Below are positions 17,174 to 24,989 of a stretch of 64,000 nucleotides of DNA, piece after piece. The stretch spans positions 62,001 to 126,000 of the forward strand of contig NZ_BANX01000005.1 in NCBI RefSeq assembly GCF_000334455.1. Direction: 5' to 3'. The number at the start of each line of letters is the position of its first letter. Position 1 is the first letter of the stretch. The DNA is from Gordonia soli NBRC 108243. GTDB lineage: Bacteria > Actinomycetota > Actinomycetes > Mycobacteriales > Mycobacteriaceae. The notes under the pieces are model-generated. The model had not been told where the DNA came from, searched no databases, and saw only the letters and a program-made list of their open reading frames with translations. A program made the translations under genes and the position numbers.

Positions 17174-18336
17174 CGATGCCTCACGCCTACCTGTCACCGA
17201 TGCGACCCCGTGATCCCGACGAGAACGGACGCACCGCAAGCACCCTCGAGCTGTTCTTCGACCTCGTCTTCGTCGTCGCGGTCAGCATCGCCGCGGTGCA
17301 ACTCCATCACGCCCTCACCGACGGACACATCGTCGACGGTCTGACCGCCTACGCGATCGTCTTCTTCGGCATCTGGTGGGCCTGGATGAACTTCACCTGG
17401 TTCGCAACATCATTCGCCACCGACGACTGGCTCTACCGTGTGTTGACCTTCGTACAGATGGCCGGAGTGCTCGTTCTGGCCGCCGGGATCGAGCCCGCCT
17501 TCACCGAACGAGACTTCGCACTGCTCGTCGCAGGTTACGTACTCATGCGTGTGGCCATGGTCGCCCAATGGCTCCGCGCCTCGCGCGGGGCCGATCAACC
17601 GCGCCGCCGTACCACTCAGATCTACGCCGCGGGTATCGCCACCGTTCAGGCGCTCTGGCTGGTCTGGCTGCTCGTGTCCGGCACGATGGCCACTGTCGGG
17701 CTGATCGCACTCGTCGCCGCCGAACTCGCCGTCCCGATCATCGCCGAACGCCGAGGCGGCACACCCTGGCATCCCCATCACATCACCGAACGGTACGGAC
17801 TGTTCACCCTCATCCTGTTGGGCGAAAGTCTGCTCGCCTCGACCAACGCCATCATCGAAGCCCTCCGGCGTGACGATCAGGCGATCGCACCGCTGGTCTC
17901 GATCGCCATATTGACGTTCATCGTCACCGCCGCGTTGTGGTGGATCTATTTCTGGCCTCCCCACCACACCGCCATCAGGACGTTCGCCACCTCACTTCGC
18001 TATGGCTATGTGCACTACTTCGTCTTCGCTGCCGCCGGTGCTCTGTCGGCCGGAATCGAGGTCGAGATCGACGCGCTGACCCACCACAGCGAACTCACCG
18101 ACATCCAGGCGTCCTACACGGTCACCATCCCCATCGCCGTGTTCATCCTCGGTATCTGGTGGATTGCCATCCGCGACAACGCCGACCGCGTCGTCAACAC
18201 CGCGTTGCCGGTCGGCGCCGTCCTCGTGCTACTGGACCCGATCGTCCCCATCCCGGTCACTCTCACAACGGTCATCCTCGTCGCGATCGTGGTCGTCCTC
18301 GTCGTCCGAACACCCAGACCGACCACCCGTAGCTGA
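17170..18336 (+). CDS. LtrA-family membrane protein
   Basis: A 388-residue polytopic membrane protein of the low-temperature-requirement A (LtrA) family, with about ten hydrophobic segments spread over the whole length. The signature STLELFFDLVFVVAVSI (24-40) and ITERYGLFTLILLGESLLA (around 206-224) with its conserved Glu residues are present. The family's function is not established. The gene overlaps the XRE regulator's stop by 4 nt and is probably controlled with it. The ATG at 17170 could be replaced by the one at 17176, which makes no functional difference. Confidence 0.85.
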   Translation: MTMPHAYLSPMRPRDPDENGRTASTLELFFDLVFVVAVSIAAVQLHHALTDGHIVDGLTAYAIVFFGIWWAWMNFTWFATSFATDDWLYRVLTFVQMAGVLVLAAGIEPAFTERDFALLVAGYVLMRVAMVAQWLRASRGADQPRRRTTQIYAAGIATVQALWLVWLLVSGTMATVGLIALVAAELAVPIIAERRGGTPWHPHHITERYGLFTLILLGESLLASTNAIIEALRRDDQAIAPLVSIAILTFIVTAALWWIYFWPPHHTAIRTFATSLRYGYVHYFVFAAAGALSAGIEVEIDALTHHSELTDIQASYTVTIPIAVFILGIWWIAIRDNADRVVNTALPVGAVLVLLDPIVPIPVTLTTVILVAIVVVLVVRTPRPTTRS

Positions 18337-18478
18337 CCCGCACCCCTCACTCCGAACGCGACGAGCAGGTGTGGTCCGACACGTGCACGTGAACCCGGAC
18401 ACGCGGCGCGGCGGGCGTCCGGGCAGATGTGAGCTGCGGCCGCATCGCTCAGCCAGTTCGCCGATCTGGATCGGACCC

Positions 18479-19702
18479 TCAGCGATCCCAGCGGGTGTGG
18501 ATCTCGGCCGCCCCGCGGAACATCCAGCCCATGGGCGCAGGCGGCATGTCGGGATCGAGTCGGATCGACGGCGCCGCGGCGAACAACTCCTCCAGCGCGA
18601 TCCGCGCGGCCTGCGGCGCGAAGGCACTGCCCACGCAACTGTGCCGGCCGACCCCGAAGGCGAGGTGCGGGTGCCGGTCGCGATCGAGGTCGAAGCTCAG
18701 CGAATCGGCGAACTCGGCCTCGTCGACGTTGGCCGAGCCGTAGATGAGCCACACGTGGTCGCCCTCCGCGATCTGCTGATCGCCGACGGTCACGTCGTGG
18801 GCGGCGGTGCGCGACGCACCGCCGTACAGCGGACTCATCCATCGGATGCCCTCGGCGACAGCCTTGTTGAGTACTCGGGGCTCGGCGATGACGCGCGCGG
18901 CCTGCTCCGGCCGCGACATCAGCCCGAGGAAGGTGACGCCGCACGCGTGGCCGGGCTCCTGGAGTCCGCCGAGGAACATCAGCAGAACCGTCGGCAGCAC
19001 GTACTCGACCTCGCGGAGTTCGCCTTCCGGCATCCCGTTACGGAACAGCTTGCCGGCGCGTTCGGCGCCCGGTGTCCGCGCCTCGCGTTCGCGGACGCCC
19101 TCCAGGTAGGCGCGCACCTCGGCTCGGACGCCATCTGCGCCGTCGAAGCCGTGGGGGTCGGCGAATCCGCCGGTCTCGTCGGGTGTGTTGACCGTGGCCG
19201 CCGCCAGCGTGTGGAACCACCGACGGAGCGTGTCCGAGTCGAGGTCGGAGAAGCCCAGTGAATCCGCCACGGCCAGGACGCTGACCGGCTCGAAGTAGTC
19301 GGTCATCAGCTCGGCCGAGCCGCGGTCGATGATCTGCTGGACGTGATCGCGGGCGAGCGGCCGGATGTGCGACTCGAGGCGATCCTTGAAACTGCGTGGG
19401 CTGAGCTGTTCCGACACCGCGGTGCGGAGGTCCTGATGTACATCGCCCTCGGCACCCAACATCAACGGCTGCCCGAACAACCGGGCCTCCATCGCGTTCG
19501 TCCCGCCTCGGAAGTTCTCCGCGTCCATCGCGATGGCGCGGCAGTGTTCCCAACTCGTCACCGCCCACCCGTGCAACGCCGGAATCCAGGTGACCGGCGC
19601 GGTATCGCGCAGACGGCGGAAGACGGTGTCGGTGTCGGAGTTCAGCGTTTCGACGCTGAGGCCGGCGATCCACTCGGCAGAGTCGGTGGTGATGGTGTCC
19701 AT
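18479..19702 (-). CDS. Cytochrome P450, GcoA (CYP255)-like
   Basis: A 407-residue soluble bacterial P450. The heme loop is LAFGVGRHSCVGS with the axial Cys near residue 350, the ExxR motif is EGIRW, and the I-helix reads FLGGLQEPGHACG in place of the common AGxxT. The QEPGH I-helix, the ADPHGFDG segment and the ending MGWMFRGAAEIHTRW resemble GcoA, the guaiacol aryl-O-demethylase P450 of Amycolatopsis, so demethylation of a lignin-type methoxyarene is a reasonable guess. The reductase gene lies 13 nt upstream in the same operon. The substrate remains unproven. Confidence 0.85.
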   Translation of the reverse strand: MDTITTDSAEWIAGLSVETLNSDTDTVFRRLRDTAPVTWIPALHGWAVTSWEHCRAIAMDAENFRGGTNAMEARLFGQPLMLGAEGDVHQDLRTAVSEQLSPRSFKDRLESHIRPLARDHVQQIIDRGSAELMTDYFEPVSVLAVADSLGFSDLDSDTLRRWFHTLAAATVNTPDETGGFADPHGFDGADGVRAEVRAYLEGVREREARTPGAERAGKLFRNGMPEGELREVEYVLPTVLLMFLGGLQEPGHACGVTFLGLMSRPEQAARVIAEPRVLNKAVAEGIRWMSPLYGGASRTAAHDVTVGDQQIAEGDHVWLIYGSANVDEAEFADSLSFDLDRDRHPHLAFGVGRHSCVGSAFAPQAARIALEELFAAAPSIRLDPDMPPAPMGWMFRGAAEIHTRWDR

Positions 19703-19715
19703 GGGGTGCCCACTT

Positions 19716-20702
19716 TCAGAGGTCGAGACGGAGTTCTGCGGATACAGCACGTGAGATGCACGGGATGATGACGTCGTCGCGCGACTTCTCGTCGTCGGTG
19801 AGGACGGTGTCGCGGTGGTCTGCCGCGCCCGCGAGGAGCCCGACCTCGCAGGTGCCGCAGATGCCCGATCGGCAGGACGACATCACGTCGATGCCGTTGT
19901 CCTCCAGCGCCTCCAGGAGTGTCGATGCCGCATCGACGACGATGCGCTCGCCGGTGCTGTCGATGACCGCGGTGAACGACTGCGCGGTCGAGTCCTGGGC
20001 TGGGTCGGGTGGCGTGAAGCGCTCCACGTGCAGGGTGACGCTGAGCTCGGCCGCAGCCTCGACGGCTTCGCGGACCATGCGGTCAGGTCCGCAGACGTAC
20101 ACCGCCGCGCCGTCGATAGCGTCGGACATGATGGCCCGCAACGGCAGTCGCATCCCTTCGGCGCCCACATACACGTCGGTCCGGCCGGTGTGCCCGGCGT
20201 CGAGGGCCTCGATCAGACCGGCCGACGACCGGTGGCGCACCGCGTGATGGAGCTCCCAGTCGGCGCCGTCGGCCTGGAGTCGTTGCGCCATCGGCAGAAC
20301 CGCGGTGATGCCGATCCCGCCCGCGATGAGGACCGTTCGCGTCGAGGTGCGCAGCGGGAAGCTGTTGCGAACCGCGAGGACGTCCAGGGTGTCACCGACC
20401 CGGAGATCGGCATTCAGATAGCGGGATCCGCCCCGACTCCCGGGGCCCTGGTCGAGGATCGCGATGCGATAGGAGTCCCCGGCCGACTCCGGCCCGCACA
20501 ACGAGTACTGACGGATCAGCCCGTTCGGGAGGCGCAGCTCGACGTGCGCGCCCGGTTCCCATCCGGGGAGCGGGAGGCCGTCCACCGACCCGAGCGTGAG
20601 CGACACGACGCCGGGAACGATCTCGCCGACGTCGGTGACGGCGAGCGTGAGAACTGCTGTGGCTGAATCGGTCGCGAGCGTATCGGACACGTAATACCCC
20701 AT
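19716..20702 (-). CDS. Phthalate-dioxygenase-reductase-type electron transfer protein
   Basis: A 328-residue reductase with flavin and NAD domains first (RQYSLCGPE flavin loop; IAGGIGITAVLP and VCGPDRM for the nucleotide) and a plant-type [2Fe-2S] domain last (CRSGICGTC plus a downstream Cys in IIPCISRA). It should pass electrons from NAD(P)H to the P450 encoded 13 nt downstream. The start at 20702 was chosen because the promoter at 20756-20728 puts the transcription start near 20721, excluding the earlier ATG at 20726; the GTG seen four codons later is an alternative. The domain order is opposite to that of GcoB, the usual partner of GcoA-type P450s. Confidence 0.85.
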   Translation of the reverse strand: MGYYVSDTLATDSATAVLTLAVTDVGEIVPGVVSLTLGSVDGLPLPGWEPGAHVELRLPNGLIRQYSLCGPESAGDSYRIAILDQGPGSRGGSRYLNADLRVGDTLDVLAVRNSFPLRTSTRTVLIAGGIGITAVLPMAQRLQADGADWELHHAVRHRSSAGLIEALDAGHTGRTDVYVGAEGMRLPLRAIMSDAIDGAAVYVCGPDRMVREAVEAAAELSVTLHVERFTPPDPAQDSTAQSFTAVIDSTGERIVVDAASTLLEALEDNGIDVMSSCRSGICGTCEVGLLAGAADHRDTVLTDDEKSRDDVIIPCISRAVSAELRLDL

Positions 20703-20727
20703 GTGACTTGAACTGCTGTTCGTCATG

Positions 20728-20756
20728 ACTATGACGTGGGTTACAGCAGAAGTCAA
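20728..20756 (-). promoter_or_regulatory. Promoter of the reductase-P450 operon
   Basis: On the leftward strand TTGACT (20756-20751), a 17-nt spacer and CATAGT (20733-20728) give a start near 20721 and a leader of about 19 nt to the ATG at 20702. GTCATGAC, an 8-bp palindrome at 20722-20729, overlaps the -10 box and could be an operator. Confidence 0.5.
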
Positions 20757-20805
20757 CACTGACGTAGAAAACCTGACATCTGCGTTCGAAGCGACGACAT
20801 GGAGA

Positions 20806-20838
20806 AGCCGGGTGTGTCCGGAATCGACACACCCGGCT
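20806..20838 (-). terminator. Terminator of the methyltransferase gene
   Basis: AGCCGGGTGTGTC (20806-20818) and GACACACCCGGCT (20826-20838) form a perfect 13-bp stem with a 7-nt loop, 21 nt downstream of the leftward stop codon at 20859. Confidence 0.7.
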
Positions 20839-20858
20839 ACGTCAGCGAGGTAAAACCG

Positions 20859-21500
20859 TCAGGTGCGGCGGGCCCGGAGCACCACGTCGTGGGTGTGGTG
20901 GCCGCCGCCGGCGGCGATGCCTCGTTCCCGGGTCTCGTCGACGACGACCTCCCAGTCGTCGCCGAGTGTGGCCCGGAAGTCGGCGGGCCACGCGTAGGCG
21001 TCAGGATCGAAGCCGTGTGCCCGGACGCCCTCCGGCGCGTGCGCGACCACGAGCAATGTGCCGCCGGGCCCGACGGCGCCGACGAGTCGGCCGACCAGGG
21101 CGGCGTGCTCGCGTGGGATGGGAAAGTAGTGCAGCGTGACCAGGCCGAAGTCGATGCCTGGGATGTCGTCGACGGTGAGATCTGCCTGTAGCCAAGAGAT
21201 CTCGGGGCGTGGGTCGATCTCCCGCGCGCGGTCGATCGCCACCTGCGAGATGTCGACGGCGGTGACCTGCCAACCGTGGTCGGCGAGCCAGCGGGAGTCG
21301 GCGCCCTCGCCACTTCCGACCTCCAGCGCGGTTCCGGGGGAGAGGTCGGCGATCTCGGCCATCAGTGCGGGATTTACGTTGGCGGTCCACAGTCGGTCGG
21401 CGTTGCTGTAGCGCTCGTCCCACGCGGCAGCCGAGTGGTCGGGGTCGTGGGTGACAGGAGCTGGGGAGTCGGGGGAGTCGGTCGGTGATTCTGGCGCCAT
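20859..21500 (-). CDS. SAM-dependent class I methyltransferase
   Basis: A 213-residue Rossmann-type methyltransferase. Motif I is ALEVGSGEGADSRWLA near residue 50, followed by the acidic motif II VTAVDISQVAIDRA, ADLTVDDI and the motif IV region FGLVTLHYFPI. WDERYSNADRLWTANVNP before motif I is typical of the Methyltransf_25/thiopurine-like group. The substrate is unknown. No good ribosome binding site precedes the ATG at 21500, so a start a few codons away is possible. It is a single leftward gene closed by its own hairpin terminator. Confidence 0.8.
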   Translation of the reverse strand: MAPESPTDSPDSPAPVTHDPDHSAAAWDERYSNADRLWTANVNPALMAEIADLSPGTALEVGSGEGADSRWLADHGWQVTAVDISQVAIDRAREIDPRPEISWLQADLTVDDIPGIDFGLVTLHYFPIPREHAALVGRLVGAVGPGGTLLVVAHAPEGVRAHGFDPDAYAWPADFRATLGDDWEVVVDETRERGIAAGGGHHTHDVVLRARRT

Positions 21501-21803
21501 GACCCGAGAGTGGCACGACTTCTGAGGAGTACGGCTGTCCGTTGCCGACTCGGCAAGAATTGCTCGGCGGACTCCGGTACGAACCGGGCGCGGCCTTCCG
21601 GGCTCCCGATGTGGCCGGTACGGTGGGCGTAGGACCGGCACTCATGGCTCGCGCACTCGCGGTTGCAGCTTGACGGTTTCTTCCACGGCGTGCACGCGGG
21701 GCGTCGAGTCAGGATGACAAGTGTCAGCCGATGATGATGGATCTGCCTCCAGATCAGAAATGAACGCGTACAACGCTTGTCGCCCGTCGGTCGGCGGCCG
21801 TCG
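21501..21803. other. Intergenic gap without recognised features
   Basis: About 300 nt between the divergent methyltransferase and a rightward hypothetical gene. I see no convincing promoter pair, dyad or conserved small gene in it. Confidence 0.4.
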
Positions 21804-22232
21804 ATGAAACCGGTGTTGGGGCCCACCCGGCTGCGGATCGGAGCCGATCTGACCGTGCCGGTGGCAGGCGCGTGGTTCCCGTACACCTCGAAGCTGTCCG
21901 ACGAGCTCTCGGTTCTGTCCCTCGCGGTCCGGCCGATGCTCGGGGACATCGCGTCCATCGAGGTGACGTGGCGCAACTTTGCGCGGATCGCCGGGTTCGA
22001 CTCCGAGAACACGGTCGACGAGCTTCCGCTGATGACCTTCGCGACCGCTGGGTCGTCGGTCACGCTGCTGGTGATCCCGCCGCGCACGGCATCGTCACTC
22101 GCGGCGACTCTGCTCCGGCTGGCCGGCGATCAGGTGATCATCGACGGCCACTTGCACTCGCTCGAACAGCGTCGGGCGGCTCGGATTCTCGAGCGCGCGA
22201 CGGCTCAGCGTCAGCGGGCCGTCGCCGGCTGA
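21804..22232 (+). CDS. Hypothetical protein, 142 aa
   Basis: A soluble protein without a signal peptide. It mixes hydrophobic and charged stretches (RIGADLTVPVAGAWF, LSLAVRPMLGDIASIEVTW, TLLVIPPRTASSLAATLL) and ends in a basic helix (LEQRRAARILERATAQRQR). No family recognised. The ATG at 21804 was chosen; a TTG at 21777 is in frame. The stop lies 60 nt before the dinB start and the two are on one strand, but the LexA box between them suggests dinB has its own promoter. Confidence 0.5.
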   Translation: MKPVLGPTRLRIGADLTVPVAGAWFPYTSKLSDELSVLSLAVRPMLGDIASIEVTWRNFARIAGFDSENTVDELPLMTFATAGSSVTLLVIPPRTASSLAATLLRLAGDQVIIDGHLHSLEQRRAARILERATAQRQRAVAG

Positions 22233-22279
22233 GCCGTCTTCTGGTCCGGCGCCCGCTGGTGCTTGTCGGCAGCCGATGC

Positions 22280-22291
22280 GAACATATGTTC
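22280..22291. promoter_or_regulatory. LexA (SOS) box in front of dinB
   Basis: GAACATATGTTC is a perfect 12-bp palindrome and fits the actinobacterial LexA consensus GAAC-N4-GTTC. It ends one nt before the dinB ATG at 22293, so it must overlap the promoter of a leaderless transcript. Confidence 0.7.
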
Positions 22292-22292
22292 T

Positions 22293-23501
22293 ATGCGCAT
22301 CGAGCGGCGGGAGCGATCGGAGGCGAGCATCCTGCACGCCGACCTCGACTCTTTCTATGCGTCGGTCGAGCAGCGCGACAACCCAGGCCTGCGGGGCCGA
22401 CCGGTGATCGTCGGCGGCGGAGTGGTGCTCGCGGCGAGCTACGAGGCAAAGGCCTTCGGCGTTCGCACGCCGATGCCCGGGCGAGAGGCGCGGGCGCTGT
22501 GTCCGCGCGCGATCGTCGTCCGGCCGCGGTTCGACGCCTACATGGAGGCGAGCAAGGCGGTCTTCGACGTGTTCCGGGACACGACGCCGGTGGTGGAGGG
22601 CATCTCGGTCGACGAGGCCTTCCTCGACGTCGGTGGTCTCGGTCGGCTCGTCGGATCGCCGGTCTCGATCGCAGCGACGCTGCGTGAACGAGTGCGGTCG
22701 GAGGTCGGTCTGCCGATCACCGTCGGAGTCGCCCGCAGCAAGTTCCTCGCCAAGGTCGCGAGTGCCGTCGGCAAGCCCGACGGACTGCTGGAGGTGCCGC
22801 CCGACGGCGAGCTCGGGTTCCTGCATCCGCTCCCGGTAACACGCCTGTGGGGGGTCGGCGCCATCACCGCGGCCAAACTCGGCGATGCCGGCATCACGAC
22901 GGTCGGCGACCTGGCCGACTTCGGCGAGCATGCGCTCTGCGGCCTGCTCGGACCGGGCTCGGGCCGCCACCTCTACGCGTTGTCGATGGCCCGCGATCCG
23001 AGGCGGGTGGAGACCGGCAAGCGCCGGAGTTCGATCGGATCCCAACGTGCCCTGGGACGTCGGCCCAAGGCCGACGCCGACCTCGAGGCGACGGTGACCG
23101 CCATCGTAGAACGTCTGGGCAAACGCCTCCGAGCCGCGGACCGGGTGTGCCGCACCGTGATCCTGCGACTGCGGTTCGACGACTTCTCCCGAGCGACCCG
23201 ATCGCGATCGCTGATGGAGGCGACCGACCGCACCGACGTCATCATGTCCACCGCGCGGGGGCTGCTCGCCGACGCACTGCCCATGCTGCATGACCGTGGA
23301 TGCACGCTGATCGGACTCTCGCTCACCAACCTCGACGATCACGACAGCGTCCAGCTCACCCTGCCCTTCGAGGTCGACCACCGGCCTCAGCTCGACACCG
23401 CGATGGACGGCCTGCGCGATCGTTTCGGCATCGACGCCGTGACCCGGGCGGTCCTGGTGAACCGCACTCACGGCGCGGACGCGCCGATGCTTCCCGACTA
23501 G
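22293..23501 (+). CDS. dinB: DNA polymerase IV (Y family)
   Basis: A 402-residue translesion polymerase. Catalytic motifs are ILHADLDSFYASVEQ near residue 13 (first Asp residues) and the central GISVDEAFLDV (around 105-115) with the adjacent Asp-Glu pair. ITVGVARSKFLAKVAS follows, then LWGVGAITAAKL of the helix-hairpin-helix. Near the C-terminus QLTLPF is a perfect beta-clamp binding motif, so it should bind DnaN. The ATG at 22293 is favoured because relatives start close to SILHADLD and because the LexA box ends just before it. Induction during DNA damage is expected from that box. Confidence 0.9.
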   Translation: MRIERRERSEASILHADLDSFYASVEQRDNPGLRGRPVIVGGGVVLAASYEAKAFGVRTPMPGREARALCPRAIVVRPRFDAYMEASKAVFDVFRDTTPVVEGISVDEAFLDVGGLGRLVGSPVSIAATLRERVRSEVGLPITVGVARSKFLAKVASAVGKPDGLLEVPPDGELGFLHPLPVTRLWGVGAITAAKLGDAGITTVGDLADFGEHALCGLLGPGSGRHLYALSMARDPRRVETGKRRSSIGSQRALGRRPKADADLEATVTAIVERLGKRLRAADRVCRTVILRLRFDDFSRATRSRSLMEATDRTDVIMSTARGLLADALPMLHDRGCTLIGLSLTNLDDHDSVQLTLPFEVDHRPQLDTAMDGLRDRFGIDAVTRAVLVNRTHGADAPMLPD

Positions 23502-23505
23502 TGGC

Positions 23506-24816
23506 CTACGGAAGGGCGGTCGGGGGACGCGGACCGGCGAGCATCCGGTCGCGCAGCGAGTCGTAGATGGGCGGCGACCCCGCGAGGTGGGCGATGAGTA
23601 CCGCGATCGCGGTGGCCGCCAGCATCGGGACCGCGAGCGTCGTCGTCGCGGTCATCTCCATCACAATCACCACACCCGTGATCGGTGCACGGACGACGGC
23701 ACCGAACAGCGCGGCCATCCCGACGATCGCCAGCGCGATCCGCAGCGAGGGATGGTCGCCGGGGACCACGAGCTCGGTGACACCGCTGCAGAGCACACCC
23801 CACAACGCGCCGAGGGCCAACAGCGGCGCGAACAGTCCACCGGGTGCGGCCGTCGCATAGGACATCGGCCCGGCGACGAATCGGATGACGAGCAGTGCCG
23901 CGATCATCGGCAGCGCACCCCCGCCGTCGAGGATTCGTTGCGACAACGTGTCGCCGCCACCCGCGGTGAGCGGATCGATGGCGAGCAAGGCGCCCACGAA
24001 GGCTCCGATCAGTGCAGCCTTTGTCACCGGGGACACGTTTCTCATGAAGTCGACCGCGTCCAATGCACCGAGGATCGTGCGGTTGTAGAGCACGCCGACC
24101 ACGCCGGTCAGTACGCCGAACACCACGAAGACGGGCAGCAGTTCCAGCGACGGCGGATCGATCGGGCCGACCAGGAAGTCCGGCCGGTCTCCGACCACCA
24201 GTCGGGAACATCCGACGCCGACCGCCACCGCCACGAGGGTCGGCACCACCGCGCGCAACCGGACGGTCTTCATCACCTCTTCCAGGACGAAGAGCGCGCC
24301 ACCGATCGGTGCGTTGAAGGCGACTGCGAGACCTGCCCCGCCGACCGAGGTCTGGAGGAGCCTGACGTCGGTGTCGTCGAGCCGGGCGCGGTGACCCGTC
24401 GTCGCGCCGATGGCCGCACCCATGTGCACCGTCGGCCCCTCGCGTCCCAGGATCAGGCCCGACCCGATGGCAAGCAGACCGCCGACGAACTTGGCGGGGA
24501 GGATGCGCAGCGCCGGCGGCTGTGCCTCGCCATGGTCGACGGCCTCGACGTGCTGGATGCCGCTGCCCGCCGACAGCGGGACGAGGCGGACGATCGCCGC
24601 GGCCGCTGCTGCACCGCCCGCGGTGACCGCGATCGGTATCAGCCAGCCGGGTCCGGGTAGATCGTGCACCCAACCGAGCATCTCCACTCGCCAGCGGTCG
24701 AGGTGGCCCAGACACCAGCGGAACGCACCGCCCACGAAGCCGATCCCGGCCCCGGCGACCACCGCCAACACGCACAACCTGACCAGTCCGGCTGTCGTGT
24801 CCTCGGCATCGGCCAC
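23506..24816 (-). CDS. ClC-family chloride channel/transporter
   Basis: A 436-residue membrane protein with the usual helix-rich ClC fold. Selectivity motifs are visible: GSGIQHVEA near residue 84, GREGPTVHMG near residue 123 with the gating Glu, and APGGLFAPLLALG near residue 322. EEVMKTVRLRAVVP carries the proton-side Glu region. It should move chloride, with or without proton exchange, across the inner membrane. The sequence ends soon after the last membrane helix, so there is no CBS regulatory domain. The stop lies 4 nt from the end of the convergent dinB gene. Confidence 0.88.
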   Translation of the reverse strand: MADAEDTTAGLVRLCVLAVVAGAGIGFVGGAFRWCLGHLDRWRVEMLGWVHDLPGPGWLIPIAVTAGGAAAAAAIVRLVPLSAGSGIQHVEAVDHGEAQPPALRILPAKFVGGLLAIGSGLILGREGPTVHMGAAIGATTGHRARLDDTDVRLLQTSVGGAGLAVAFNAPIGGALFVLEEVMKTVRLRAVVPTLVAVAVGVGCSRLVVGDRPDFLVGPIDPPSLELLPVFVVFGVLTGVVGVLYNRTILGALDAVDFMRNVSPVTKAALIGAFVGALLAIDPLTAGGGDTLSQRILDGGGALPMIAALLVIRFVAGPMSYATAAPGGLFAPLLALGALWGVLCSGVTELVVPGDHPSLRIALAIVGMAALFGAVVRAPITGVVIVMEMTATTTLAVPMLAATAIAVLIAHLAGSPPIYDSLRDRMLAGPRPPTALP

Positions 24817-24989
24817 ATCGATGAAAGTACCGCGACCTGCAAGTTCCGTACGGCACTTCGACCACGCGAAATGCGCGAAAGACGACTAATGCGCGCAAGC
24901 GTGACTGTGACCTGGATTACTTGAACACTTCTCCGGTAACGGCCGACACGGCGCGGCTGCACAGTCCCCGGAGAGAAACGAGTACAACG

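Noticed and set aside
18479-19702. P450 thought inactive because the I-helix lacks AGxxT
   Set aside because: The QEPGH form is, as I recall, the normal sequence in GcoA-type P450s, and the heme loop and ExxR motif are intact.
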